Assembly (NCBI GenBank): GCA_022828105.1
Contig: JAJEJC010000005.1
Coordinates: forward strand, 124,001-188,000
DNA length: 64,000 bases
Direction: 5' to 3'
Origin: Dehalococcoidia bacterium
Lineage (GTDB): Bacteria > Chloroflexota > Dehalococcoidia > Bin125
Position numbers and translations under genes: made by a program. This document shows positions 1 through 8,851 of the stretch, piece by piece. Under the pieces are notes generated by a model that did not search any database, had not been told where the DNA came from, and saw only the letters and a program-made list of their open reading frames with translations. Position 1 is the stretch's first letter, and every line of letters starts with the position of its first letter.

Positions 1-594
1 GCCGGCCAGCTCGCGCCGCGCCGGCGAGAAGTCGGAGGCGATGATCGTTCCCGCGCCCTCGTTGCGCAGGCTGGCGATGGTGGCCAGGCCGACCGGTCCG
101 CATCCGTAGACCACGGCCGGCTCGCCGCCGCTGAACTGTCCCGCGCGCACCGCGTGCAGACCGACCGCCATCGGCTCGGTCGTGGCCGCTTCCTCCGTCG
201 ACACATGGTCCGGCACCGGCAGGACCATGCCCGCGTCGAGCACCATGTACTCGCTGTACGCGCCGGGATAGACGTTGCTGTACGCGCCCCGGCTCGGCAC
301 CGACGTGACCCGCGAACCGACCGGCAGCCGCTCGGGCGTGTTCGGTCCGTAGCCCACGATCTCGCAGCAGAACTCGTGGCCCATCACGATGTCATGTCCA
401 AAGTCCGGTGCGAACTGCGCATTGCCCGACTGCGACGAGCCGCGCATCATCTCCTCGCCGTAGAGCATGAAGTGCAGGTCCGACCCGCAGATGCCGCAGG
501 CCAGGTTCTTGACCAGCACCTCGCCTTCGGCCGGTTCCGGCTGGGCGATCTCGACCATTCGAAGTGCTCCGCTGCGTGCCGCGACTGCTCGCAT
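1..594 (-). CDS. Zinc-binding alcohol dehydrogenase family protein (partial, C-terminus outside the window)
   Basis: Medium-chain dehydrogenase/reductase; only the first 198 residues are present because the gene runs off the left edge. Visible are the catalytic zinc ligand region CGICGSDLH (residues 33-41), the GHE motif, and the Rossmann nucleotide-binding turn VYGCGPVGLA near the break. The stretch after GHE contains no four-cysteine cluster, so the structural zinc site of classical alcohol dehydrogenases seems absent. The start at 594 is preceded by AGAGGA at good spacing; an in-frame ATG at 558 is the alternative. The family oxidises alcohols or polyols with NAD(P); substrate unknown. A 17-base inverted repeat lies just upstream, between this gene and the divergent gene at 689. 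Confidence 0.85.
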   Translation of the reverse strand, partial: MRAVAARSGALRMVEIAQPEPAEGEVLVKNLACGICGSDLHFMLYGEEMMRGSSQSGNAQFAPDFGHDIVMGHEFCCEIVGYGPNTPERLPVGSRVTSVPSRGAYSNVYPGAYSEYMVLDAGMVLPVPDHVSTEEAATTEPMAVGLHAVRAGQFSGGEPAVVYGCGPVGLATIASLRNEGAGTIIASDFSPARRELAG

Positions 595-636
595 TGCCGG
601 TTCCTCTCCAGGCTCTGTGATCTGTTACTCGCACAA

Positions 637-653
637 AGGTTAGCCGTTAACCT
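637..653. promoter_or_regulatory. Inverted repeat, possible operator
   Basis: Perfect 6-base arms AGGTTA and TAACCT separated by five bases, in the 94-base gap between the divergent dehydrogenase (starts 594) and the gene at 689. The placement suits a dimeric regulator site. No regulator gene is adjacent, so this is an inference from symmetry alone. Confidence 0.35.
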
Positions 654-688
654 GAGCACAGGCCGAGCAGAAGCGGGGGTATTCGGCA

Positions 689-1081
689 ATGGCGGACTTC
701 GACGCGCTGCAACGCGCCTACCGAGCCACGGACGGATGGCTGCACCTCACGATCACGACCGACGAGGAGTGGCGGCGTCTGCGCGACACGCTGGGCGAGG
801 CCGCGCTCGCCGACCACATGTGGGACCACCACGAGCGTCACCCGGCCGACGGCGAGGCCTACCTGCCCCAGTTCCAGCTCCAGGTCGAGGACGATCCCCG
901 CTTCGCCACGTCGGAGTCGCGGCTTGAGCACGCCGCCGAGCTATCGACGGTCATCACCGAGGCGTTGCGCAATCGCACGCAGCGGGAATGGGCCGACCTG
1001 TTCGCCGCCCGCGGCGTCCCGCATGAAGTGCGCAATCCGGCCCAGCCGTCCGCGCCGTCGGCCCGGGGAGGCGGCGCGTGA
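689..1081 (+). CDS. Stand-alone C-terminal lobe of a family III (CaiB/BaiF) CoA-transferase
   Basis: 130 residues that read like the last third of a CaiB/BaiF CoA-transferase. The pattern of an aromatic/charged strand, DGWLHLTITTDEEWRRL, then DDPRFAT, a helix ending EWADLFAARGVPHEVRN, is the normal order in the family's C-terminal part. The N-terminal Rossmann lobe carrying the CoA site and catalytic acid is missing, and no matching coding sequence is seen upstream, so catalysis as a normal transferase is not expected. The stop overlaps the GTG start of the Panacea gene by four bases, suggesting coupled translation. It could be a degraded remnant, or a small protein reused as partner of the Panacea protein. 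ATG at 689 is the only sensible start. Confidence 0.6.
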   Translation: MADFDALQRAYRATDGWLHLTITTDEEWRRLRDTLGEAALADHMWDHHERHPADGEAYLPQFQLQVEDDPRFATSESRLEHAAELSTVITEALRNRTQREWADLFAARGVPHEVRNPAQPSAPSARGGGA

Positions 1082-1569
1082 CCACCCTCACCAGGTACAC
1101 CTCCGGTCTGGCCGACGCCAAGCTGCGCGAACTGATCATCTACCTCTGCGAGCGGCGGATCACCGCCCGCTCCTTCGGCACGAGCCAGTTGAACACGCTG
1201 CTCTGCCTGAGCGACTTTCTCCATTACCGCCGCCACGGCGAGTCGATCACCGGCGCCGACTACGTCGTCGCCGAGCACGGCCCCTGGCTGGTCAAGTTCG
1301 AGCTGTACCTGGACCCGCTGATCGACGACGGCAGCATCGTGATCCAGCCCTCGGACCTGGGCGGCTACACGCAGTACCGTCCGATGGCGCTGGCCAGCGC
1401 CGACCTCTTCGGCTTCAACGGCGCGGAGATCGCCACCACCGAGCAGATCCTGCGCGCCACCGAGGGGCAGACCGCTTCTGAACTCGGCGACCTCGCCCAC
1501 TCGCTCACCCACTGGCGTAACGGAGACCTCGGCTCGCCGCTGGCCTATGCGCTGGCGATCGACGACTGA
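1078..1569 (+). CDS. Panacea (SocA-like/DUF4065) domain protein
   Basis: 163 residues matching the Panacea/SocA antitoxin-like domain. A helix LNTLLCLSDFLHYRRHGESI is followed by TGADYVVAEHGPW, corresponding to the family pattern of a Lys/Leu-rich helix, a short hydrophilic turn and a conserved ...HGP motif. Panacea domains act as the antitoxin part of varied toxin-antitoxin pairs and as proteolysis-promoting adaptors (SocA); here the domain stands alone. The GTG start overlaps the end of the upstream 130-residue gene by four bases, so the two are co-translated. If it is an antitoxin, that upstream protein is the only linked candidate partner, which would be atypical. Family assignment is fairly sure; function is not. 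Confidence 0.75.
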   Translation: MTTLTRYTSGLADAKLRELIIYLCERRITARSFGTSQLNTLLCLSDFLHYRRHGESITGADYVVAEHGPWLVKFELYLDPLIDDGSIVIQPSDLGGYTQYRPMALASADLFGFNGAEIATTEQILRATEGQTASELGDLAHSLTHWRNGDLGSPLAYALAIDD

Positions 1570-1672
1570 CCAGCCACACGCGTCCGCCGCAATCGGTTAG
1601 CTTCAGAAGAGGACGAGTAGTCCCGCTTCCATAGAACTTCAACCCCCACGCGACACCGGCAAGGAGCTGCAC

Positions 1673-1969
1673 GTGAAGACGCTAATCATGGAGATCGTCA
1701 CGCTGGTCGTGTTCTGGCCGCTGCGCATCGTCTCGCGGCTGTTCGGCCGCCGAGCCAATGCCCGCGTGCGCGAATGGCAGGACAACACCTGGACCTGGTG
1801 GCTGGGCGCCGCGGCGATTGGCTACATGGCCAGCGACCACTACACGGGCGACGCCGGGCAGAGCATCAGCGGTCTCGACCACGGTCACTTCGACGGCGGG
1901 CACGACGCCGGCAGCGGCTTTGACGGCGGCGGATTCGGCGGAGACATCGGCGGCATCGGCGGACTCTGA
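1673..1969 (+). CDS. Small membrane-associated protein with glycine-rich tail
   Basis: 98 residues, not recognised. A hydrophobic N-terminal segment (about residues 5-20) is followed by a basic stretch RLFGRRANARVREW, a second short hydrophobic segment around WTWWLGAAAIGYMA, and a Gly/Asp/His-rich tail of about 40 residues (GHFDGGHDAGSGFDGGGFGG). The GTG start has AAGGAG six bases upstream, a strong ribosome site that supports a real gene. The tail resembles low-complexity, possibly metal-binding or disordered regions; no enzyme motif is visible. Confidence 0.65.
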   Translation: MKTLIMEIVTLVVFWPLRIVSRLFGRRANARVREWQDNTWTWWLGAAAIGYMASDHYTGDAGQSISGLDHGHFDGGHDAGSGFDGGGFGGDIGGIGGL

Positions 1970-2031
1970 ACCGCGACTGGCTTCACGACGGCGCGACGTC
2001 CAGGTCGGCGACGCGTCGTTGGTCGTCAGAG

Positions 2032-4485
2032 CTACTTCAGCGCTCCTGCGATCGCGAATCGCTCAATCTCCGCGTCGCTGAATCCGAGCGTCTCGCTGAG
2101 CACCTCGTAAGTGTCTTCGCCGAGCAGACGCGCTCGTTCGAGCGTGCATGGCGCATCGGAGAGCCGGAACGAGGCCTGCGGCGCGCGGTATGAGCCGAGC
2201 GCCGGGTGATCGAGGCGCTGGTAGAAGTTGCGCTGCCGGAGCTGCGGGTCGCGCTCGAGGATGTCCTCACCGGTCTGGACGACTCCGGCCGGGACGCCGC
2301 TGCGCTGCAGGATGTGCATGATCTCGTAGGCGTCATGCCGCGAGGTCCAGTCTTCGACGAGGGTGTCAAGCTGATCTTCGTTCGCCTTGCGCTGCTCAAG
2401 CGTTGAGAAGCGGGGGTCGCTCGCCAGTTCCGAGTCTCCAATCGCATCGCAGAATGCGCGCCACTGGACCTGGCTGCGGACCGCGATTGCGATCCAGCGG
2501 TCGGTTTCCCTGTCCGACTTGCAGCGGTAGGCCCCGTGAGGGGCGGCGTCGGGTTGGCGGTTGGCGCCGCGATTGGGGATGCGATCGTTGATCGTGTACT
2601 CGAGGATCGACGGCGTCAGCCAATGAACGCCGGCCTCGTACTGCGAGACGTCGAAGTAGCGCCCCTCGCCGGTTCGGCGGCGGTGGTCGAGCGCGGCCAG
2701 CAGCAGCGGGATGTTGAAGCGGGGGGCGATGAAGTCGGTGTAGGCGCTGAGGTAACCCGGTTCGCCGTCTGGCCAGCCGGTCAGTTCGTTGAATCCCGCT
2801 AGCGCGGCGTAGTGTCCGCCGCCGCCTTTGCCGTGGGCATTCGGACCGTGCTGTCCCTGTCCGCTGCTGCTCAGCACGATCAGGCTGGGGTTCAACTCAC
2901 GCAGCGCCTCCTGCCCCAGTCCCATCCGTTTCATGGCGCCGGCCGAGAAGTTGTCGAACACGATGTCGGCCCACTCAACGAGTCTGCGGGCGACGGCCAT
3001 GCCTTCCTCGGTGCTGAGGTCGACATTGAGCGCCCGAGCTCCCGTGCGAACCTGGGCGAACTCGCCGCAGCGTTCGGGATCGGCCACGTCGTCCTGAAAC
3101 GGACCCACCAGCCGCAGCGCGTCGAGGCGGGCCGCGCTCTCGACCCGGATCACGTCTGCGCCGAAGTCGGAGAACGGCTTGATCGTCTGAGGTCCGACCA
3201 TGAACCAACCAAAGTCGGCCACCTTGACGCCCGCCAGCGGTGGTGCGCCGGACGGGTCGGAAGCAGCGCCGTTGGTCAGCGCGACCGTGTGATTGAGGTC
3301 GGCAAAGACCTCCTCGTTGTGTTGCCCCAGCGCCGGTGCGGGGCGTGTCTCGCCCGGTACGGCGCAATCGCCGCCGGCGAACGGGCCGGGCAAGCGGACG
3401 CTGCGCCCGAGCTGTGGGTGTGCGACGTCGCGCCAGAAATCGCGGGCCTGAAGTTGCTCGTTGGCGAGCGTGTCGGCGGCCGTCGCCGAGGGGAACAGCG
3501 CGAAGTCGTGCCGGACGGCGGCTGCGTAGAGTTCTCGCTTGGTTCGATTGATGAAGATTTCGGCGTAGAGCTGCTAGAGGCGTTGCCAGTCGGCTGCGGA
3601 GAACTGCTCCGGATCGAGGTGTTCCCAGTCGAGCGAGCGCAGCTCGTGTCCTTCGTCGATCTCGTCCAGCCAGTTGAGGAAGCCGCTGAGCCGCCGCGCG
3701 GCGCCCGCACCGACGGGCGACAGCCACATCACGTATCCGTCGCGGCAGCGCCAGTTCCAGGGCAACTTGCCGTCGCCGACCGAGGGGCGGCTCTCGCGGG
3801 GCAGATTGCGGCCCGTCATGTCCCAGCTACCGGTGACTTGATAGAGGCCCCGGGACGTCGCTTCCTGGATGGACAGATCGACGTGCTGACCTCGTCCGCT
3901 CCGGGCTCGTTGGGTCAGCGCGATCAACGCGCCGATGGCCGCGTCGCCGCCCGCATGCAGGTAAGACTGGCCATCGTCGCTGACGTGCGCGGGTGGTCCC
4001 GAAGACTCGCCCGTGATTGACATGTTGCCGCTCATCGCCCAGAGCACGATGTCGGTGGCCTGGTAGTCGCGATACGGTCCGGTCTGGCCAAAGGGCGAGA
4101 TGGAGACGAGGATCAGGCCGGGATTCGCTCGTGACAGCGCCTCGTATCCGAGGCCCAGGTCGTCGAGCTGTCCGGGGGCGAAGGACTCGAGCACGATGTC
4201 GGCTGTTTGGGCCAGCCGGCGCAATCGCTCCCGTCCGGCATCGTCGGAGAGATCGATGCAGACGCTGCGCTTGTTGGTGTTCCAGGCGAGCCAGCGGAGG
4301 CTGCGCTCGGGACCGGGGATGTCGTCGACAAAGGGCCCTCGGCGGCGCGCCGGGTCGCCCTCGGGGGGTTCGATCTTGATCACGTCTGCGCCCAGGTCGG
4401 CAAGCAGCTTGCCGGCGAAGTGGACGTGCTCGCTGGTCAGATCGAGCACTCGATACGGGGCAAGCATTTCCTGATGGTCGGTCAT
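2032..4485 (-). pseudogene. Tandem family III CoA-transferase (CaiB/BaiF) interrupted by an in-frame TAG
   Basis: Two consecutive CaiB/BaiF domains in a single reading frame of 817 codons, broken only by one amber codon at 3574-3576. The first part (4485-3577, 303 residues) starts MTDHQEMLAPYRVLDLT and ends ADWQRL. After TAG the same frame continues QLYAEIFINRTKRELYAAAV with no further stop to 2032. The second domain begins near PPLAGVKVADFGWFMVGPQ. There is no frameshift. An intact relative of the same design (885 residues) lies at 45615-48272. Where the catalytic Asp of formyl-CoA transferase is expected, both halves have Glu (SIQEATS and SQYEAGV), a common variant. The gene may be a fresh nonsense pseudogene, two separately translated polypeptides (a TTG at 3391-3393 could restart), a read-through gene or a base-call error. 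Intact, it would transfer CoA between carboxylic acids. Confidence 0.85.
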
Positions 4486-4750
4486 CGACTGCTGCTTCAG
4501 GTTGAAATTGCGGTGTCGCAGAGGCTAACTCCTGGCCGAGGAGATGTGTCGAGTGCGTGGGATGGAATCCCCCTCGCTGCGCGGAACAGTGCGGCACTGG
4601 GGCGGCATGGCCTGCTCTCTGACCCACGAGGCGCAGGCCTATCATGGCAGTGACCATCCAAGCGATGCCGAGGACACGGAGCTGATGCTACTCACGAGAG
4701 CCGAGCCCGAAGTGCAGGCGCGTTGGTTGCATCTGCTTGAGGAGATGCCA

Positions 4751-5110
4751 ATGGGCGAGGTCCGCGTGCCGGTCAGACTCACCAATCCATATGAACCGGC
4801 TCGATTCTGGGAGGGCACCTTCCTCGTCGACAGCGGAGCGACGAACTCGCACGTACCGATGACGACAATGGAGTCACTCGGTATTCGGCCGACAGGCACG
4901 CGCGACGTGTGGTTGGCCGACAATCGCCGAATCCGGCGTCTGGTCAGCTTTGCCGGATTCACTGTTCTTGATCAAACGGATTACGCAACGGTCTTCTTCG
5001 TCGAGGACGATGTCGAGCCGATCCTGGGCCTGACCGTGCTGGAGTCGCTGGGCCTCCTGATCGACCCGGCCCGCGAACGGCTGTTGCCGCCCAGCGTGGT
5101 CTCCGACTAG
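4751..5110 (+). CDS. Clan AA (retropepsin-like) aspartic protease
   Basis: 119 residues of the bacterial retroviral-type protease fold. FLVDSGATNSHVP contains the catalytic D-S-G-A motif, and the C-terminal ILGLTVLESLGLLIDP matches the flap-strand and ILG pair typical of the family. Homodimerisation would complete the active site. The ATG at 4751 is chosen because GGAG lies six bases upstream and the protein then begins MGEVRVPVRL, as in relatives; ATGs at 4745 and 4685 are alternatives. It is convergent with ilvC. Such small proteases occur widely as orphans; the substrate is unknown. Confidence 0.75.
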   Translation: MGEVRVPVRLTNPYEPARFWEGTFLVDSGATNSHVPMTTMESLGIRPTGTRDVWLADNRRIRRLVSFAGFTVLDQTDYATVFFVEDDVEPILGLTVLESLGLLIDPARERLLPPSVVSD

Positions 5111-5122
5111 AGCCGCGGCGGT

Positions 5123-6127
5123 CTAGTCAGCCTCTTCGTTCAGCCAGGACATCATGCCGCGCAGCTCGGCGCCGACCTCTTCGCTCTCGTGTCGCGCGGC
5201 GCGGGCGCGGAGCTTGTCGAAACCGGGCCGGCCGGTCTGGTTCTCCATAATCCACTCGCGCGCAAACGTGCCGTCCTGGATGTCTGAGAGGATCTGCTTC
5301 ATCCGCTGCTTGACCGAGTCGTCGATGATCTTCGGGCCGCGCGTCAGGTCGCCGTATTCCGCCGTGTCCGAGACCGAGTAGCGCATGTTGGCGAAGCCGC
5401 CCTCGTAGATCAGGTCGACGATCAGCTTGACCTCGTGGATCGTCTCGAAGTACGCCGACTCCGGCTGGTAGCCGGCCTCGACCAACGTCTCGAATCCCGC
5501 CTGCATTAGCGCGGTAATCCCGCCGCAGAGGACGGACTGCTCGCCGAACAGGTCGGTCTCGGTCTCCTCGAGGAAAGTCGTCTCCAGCACGCCGGCGCGG
5601 GTCCCGCCGATGCCCTTGGCGTAGGCCAGCGCGACCTCCTTGGCCGTCTCGGAGGCGTCCTGGTGAATCGCCAGCAACGCCGGCACGCCGCCGCCCTCTT
5701 CAAACACGCGGCGCACGAGATGGCCGGGACCCTTGGGCGCGATCATCGTCACGTCCACCTCGGGAGGCGGCATGACCTGGTTGAAGTGGATTGCGAAACC
5801 GTGCGCGAACATCAGCGTCTTGCCCTCGGTCATCGAGGGCGCGATGTGCTGGTCGTAGATCGACTTCTGCACGTGGTCGGGCGCGAGGACCATGACGATG
5901 TCGGCGGCAGCCGCTGCATCGGCGACGGTGTCAACCTGCAGTCCCGAGTCCTGCACCTTGTTCCAGCTCCGCGAGCCGGGATAGAGGCCGACGACCACGT
6001 CGCAGCCGGAGTCGCGCAAGTTCAGCGCATGCGCGTGACCCTGCGAGCCAAAGCCAATCACGGCGATCTTCTTGCCCGTGATCAGGTCAAGGTCGGCGTC
6101 GGCGTCGTAGTACATCTGGGCGGGCAT
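5123..6127 (-). CDS. ilvC: Ketol-acid reductoisomerase (class I)
   Basis: 334 residues, the usual class I length. It converts 2-acetolactate or 2-aceto-2-hydroxybutyrate into the 2,3-dihydroxy acid with NADPH and Mg2+, the second common step of valine, leucine and isoleucine synthesis. The N-terminal Rossmann motif [12 protein letters not shown] is followed by the cofactor loop LYPGSRSW with Arg and Ser contacts for NADPH phosphate, then by AHGFAIHF, the metal-binding [10 protein letters not shown] segment and the knotted all-helical C-terminal domain with [10 protein letters not shown] and [17 protein letters not shown]. Last gene of ilvB-ilvN-ilvC, 88 bases after ilvN, with AGGAG before the ATG. 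Confidence 0.98.
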   Translation of the reverse strand: MPAQMYYDADADLDLITGKKIAVIGFGSQGHAHALNLRDSGCDVVVGLYPGSRSWNKVQDSGLQVDTVADAAAAADIVMVLAPDHVQKSIYDQHIAPSMTEGKTLMFAHGFAIHFNQVMPPPEVDVTMIAPKGPGHLVRRVFEEGGGVPALLAIHQDASETAKEVALAYAKGIGGTRAGVLETTFLEETETDLFGEQSVLCGGITALMQAGFETLVEAGYQPESAYFETIHEVKLIVDLIYEGGFANMRYSVSDTAEYGDLTRGPKIIDDSVKQRMKQILSDIQDGTFAREWIMENQTGRPGFDKLRARAARHESEEVGAELRGMMSWLNEEAD

Positions 6128-6215
6128 ACGGGTCTCCTGCAGCTTGGGTTGGGGAAGTTGGGGTCTCGCCTGAGTGTACGCGCGCGATGCGTATCGGCCA
6201 GTCGCGGCGAGTGTC

Positions 6216-6803
6216 CTAGTCGCTGGCGAAGGGCAGCACGCCCTCGGGACGACGGCCGAGCATCGCGCGGATCGCCGCCGCCGCTTGCTGCGAGTCGGAA
6301 ATCGCCGGTGGCTTGGTCGTCTCGGTGCCTCGGCGCATCGCGACGCGGCCGGTCCGCACCATTTCGAGAATGCCGAACTGCTCGAACATCTTGACCGCGG
6401 CGTCGACCTTGCCTTCGTCGCCGAGCACCTGGATGATCAGCGCTTCCGCATGCACGTCAACGACGTCGGCGCGGAAGACCTCGACGACGTCGAGCACCTC
6501 GCGCCGATTGAAGTTGCTTGCCGAGACCTTGATCAGCGCCAGTTCGCGGTCAACCAGCGGCGTGTAGGTGATGTCCTGCACCGAGACGACATCGATCAGC
6601 TTGAACAGCTGGCGGCAGACCTGGTCGACCTGGTGGTCGTCTCCGTCGACGACGATCGTCATCCGGCTCAGGCCCGGCTCTTCACAGTGACCGACGGTCA
6701 GCGACTCGATGTTGAATCCTCGCCGGCGGAACAGCGAGGCGACGCGAGCCAGGACTCCCGGGCGGTCTTCGACGTGGGCAACGATGGTGTTTCTGGATGC
6801 CAT
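6216..6803 (-). CDS. ilvN: Acetolactate synthase regulatory (small) subunit
   Basis: 195 residues. The N-terminal ACT domain begins [20 protein letters not shown], the Val/effector-binding ACT pattern, followed by the typical C-terminal ALS_ss domain ([20 protein letters not shown]...). It binds the catalytic IlvB subunit, raises its activity and confers feedback inhibition by branched-chain amino acids. The start at 6803 (MASRNTI) is preferred over the longer frame because AGAGGAGT lies just before it and homologues begin here. It starts 22 bases after the ilvB stop and precedes ilvC, so the three form one operon. Confidence 0.96.
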   Translation of the reverse strand: MASRNTIVAHVEDRPGVLARVASLFRRRGFNIESLTVGHCEEPGLSRMTIVVDGDDHQVDQVCRQLFKLIDVVSVQDITYTPLVDRELALIKVSASNFNRREVLDVVEVFRADVVDVHAEALIIQVLGDEGKVDAAVKMFEQFGILEMVRTGRVAMRRGTETTKPPAISDSQQAAAAIRAMLGRRPEGVLPFASD

Positions 6804-6825
6804 CTGGGGATACTCCTCTGTGTCC

Positions 6826-8505
6826 CTACAAATCCTCAGCCGACTCGATCGTCTCGGAGAGCGCTGCGCCAGCGGGGACCATCGGCCAGACATTCTCTTC
6901 GCGTTCGAGCTGGAAGTCGATCACGACCGGGCCGTCGTAGCCCTCCAGGTCGCGGAAGACCTGCATCGCCTCGGCCCGGTTCGTGGCGCGTACCCCGCGC
7001 ACCCCGTACGCCTCGGCCAGCTTGACGAAGTCGGGCTGGCCCAGGTCGACCGAGTGGTAGTTGTGCTCGTAGAACAGTTCCTGCCACTGGCGGACCATGC
7101 CCAGGAAGCCGTTGTTGAAGATCGCGAAGCGGACCGGCAGGTTGTGATCGGCGACCGTCTGCAACTCCTGCGAGGTCATCTGGAAGCCGCCGTCGCCGCA
7201 GATCGACCAGATCGGTTCATTCTGCGCAAACTGCGCCCCCATCGCGGCCGGGACCTCGTAGCCCATCGTGCCGAGTCCACCGGAGGTGACCCACTGCCGC
7301 TGCTTCGTGTAGGGGTAGTACTGCGCCGCCCACATCTGGTGCTGTCCGACGCCGGTCACGATGGTCGAGTCGCCCTGCGTCGCCTCGGCCAGCGCCTGGA
7401 TCAGCCAGGGACCGCTCAGCGCAGTGCCTTCCTCGACATAGTCGGTTGGGTGCTGCGCCATGATCTGGTCGATCTCCGCCCGCCACTCCGGATGACGGTT
7501 CGGCTCGATCTCCGGCAGCAGCCGCGACAACGTCTCCTTGACGTCGCCGTTGACCGGCGCATGCGTGACGAAATTCTTGCCAATCTCGGCCGGGTCGATG
7601 TCGATATGCACGATCTTCGCGGTCGGATTGAAGTCGCTGAAGCGCCCCATGGCCCGGTCGTCGAAGCGCATCCCGATGCCGATCACGACATCCGCGCGAT
7701 CGGCGGCCATGTTGGCGTAGAAGTGACCGTGCATGCCCAGGAAGCCGTACGAGAGTTCGTGATCCTCGGGCATCCCCGAGATGCCAAGCAGCGTCGTCAG
7801 CACCGGCGTGTCCGACACCTCGGCGAACTTGACGAGCTCTTCCTGCGCCTCCGACTGCACCACGCCGTGTCCGGCGATGATGATCGGCTTCTTCGCGCCA
7901 TTGATGGTCTCCGCCGCCTTGGTCACTTCCTCTTCCCGCGGGACATCCATGATCGGGTATCCGCGCAGCGAAACGCCCTGGGGATAACCGTCCCACTCGG
8001 CCTCTTCGATGAAGACATCCTTGGGGATATCCACCAGCACCGGACCCTTGCGCCCGGTCGAGGCGATGTGGAACGCCTCCTTGACCGCCGGCGCGATCTC
8101 CGAAGCGCGCATCAACAGGTAGTTGTGCTTCGTGATCGGCAGGGTGATGCCGGTGATGTCCGCTTCCTGGAAGCCGTCGCGGCCGATCAGGTCGCGGGCG
8201 ACGTTGCCGGTCAGCACGACCATCGGCACCGAGTCCATGTAGGCGGTCGTGATGCCGGTCACCAGGTTGGTCGCGCCCGGACCCGAGGTGGCAAGACAGA
8301 CGCCGGTGCGCCCGGCAACGCGGGCGTAGCCGTCGGCGGCGTGGGCGGCGGCTTGCTCGTGGCGAACCAGGACGTGCTTGATGTCGGGATACTCGCCCAG
8401 CGTGTTGTAGAGCGGCAGGACGACCCCGCCGGGATAGCCGAAGAAGACCTCGACTCCTTCGGCACGCAAGCATTCCATCAAGATTCGGGCGCCGGTCAGA
8501 CGCAT
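6826..8505 (-). CDS. ilvB: Acetolactate synthase catalytic (large) subunit
   Basis: 559 residues, a ThDP-dependent enzyme that condenses two pyruvates, or pyruvate and 2-oxobutyrate. The catalytic glutamate is in VLVRHEQAAAH (Glu50). The central FAD/linker domain contains MPEDHELSYGFLGMHG. The ThDP-binding motif runs from CGDGGFQMTSQEL to NNGFLGMVRQWQ. First gene of the ilv operon; GAGGAG precedes the ATG at 8505. A 346-base leader upstream contains a strong small hairpin and may carry regulation, although no T-box motif is seen. Confidence 0.97.
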   Translation of the reverse strand: MRLTGARILMECLRAEGVEVFFGYPGGVVLPLYNTLGEYPDIKHVLVRHEQAAAHAADGYARVAGRTGVCLATSGPGATNLVTGITTAYMDSVPMVVLTGNVARDLIGRDGFQEADITGITLPITKHNYLLMRASEIAPAVKEAFHIASTGRKGPVLVDIPKDVFIEEAEWDGYPQGVSLRGYPIMDVPREEEVTKAAETINGAKKPIIIAGHGVVQSEAQEELVKFAEVSDTPVLTTLLGISGMPEDHELSYGFLGMHGHFYANMAADRADVVIGIGMRFDDRAMGRFSDFNPTAKIVHIDIDPAEIGKNFVTHAPVNGDVKETLSRLLPEIEPNRHPEWRAEIDQIMAQHPTDYVEEGTALSGPWLIQALAEATQGDSTIVTGVGQHQMWAAQYYPYTKQRQWVTSGGLGTMGYEVPAAMGAQFAQNEPIWSICGDGGFQMTSQELQTVADHNLPVRFAIFNNGFLGMVRQWQELFYEHNYHSVDLGQPDFVKLAEAYGVRGVRATNRAEAMQVFRDLEGYDGPVVIDFQLEREENVWPMVPAGAALSETIESAEDL

Positions 8506-8851
8506 GGCGATCTCCTCAACCGTGGCTTGGACCAGTCTTCGAGCGTTGTCTACTCACGGTGCTGACTGGGTCCGGTGTCTGTCTGCTCTGGGTGGTTCGG
8601 CGCTTGGCTGTCTGGCGATCTCGGCGGCGCTGGCTCCGGGCCCGTGCCCTGAGCGCCGGTCGCTCAGGCGCGGAACGCGCGGCCGCCTGCTACAACGACA
8701 GGTATCCGGCCGATGCCATTGCGACGCTCTAGTCTGCGAGCCGCAGTGAAGACGCGTGTTGCCATGTCGGTCGCCGTCTCGGTCATGGTTGAGAACGAGC
8801 CTACTATGTCGAGCCCTCGCAGTCTGTTACCGCAGTGATCACACTGGTCAA
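8506..8851 (-). promoter_or_regulatory. Leader/intergenic region upstream of ilvB with perfect hairpin and tiny ORF
   Basis: No gene is supported here. On the minus strand there is a perfect 8-base-pair hairpin (CCTGAGCG, five-base loop, CGCTCAGG) at 8648-8668, with no U-run after it. A nine-codon open frame at 8719-8690 (MASAGYLSL) ends 21 bases before it. This order resembles a leader-peptide attenuator, but the peptide is not strongly rich in Leu, Val or Ile. No T-box specifier or TGGNACCGCG-like motif was seen. Part of this region probably also holds the ilvB promoter. Confidence 0.35.

Noticed and set aside
3574-3576. Pyrrolysine or other recoding at the TAG
   Set aside because: CoA-transferases have no known pyrrolysine position and no specific signal was seen; simple mutation is more likely. 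Kept only as a finding about the interruption.
6709-8565. 618-codon plus-strand frame opposite ilvB
   Set aside because: Complementary artefact of a high-G+C gene; ilvB is unmistakable.
8506-8851. T-box riboswitch before ilvB
   Set aside because: No T-box consensus or specifier-loop arrangement could be found in the minus strand leader.
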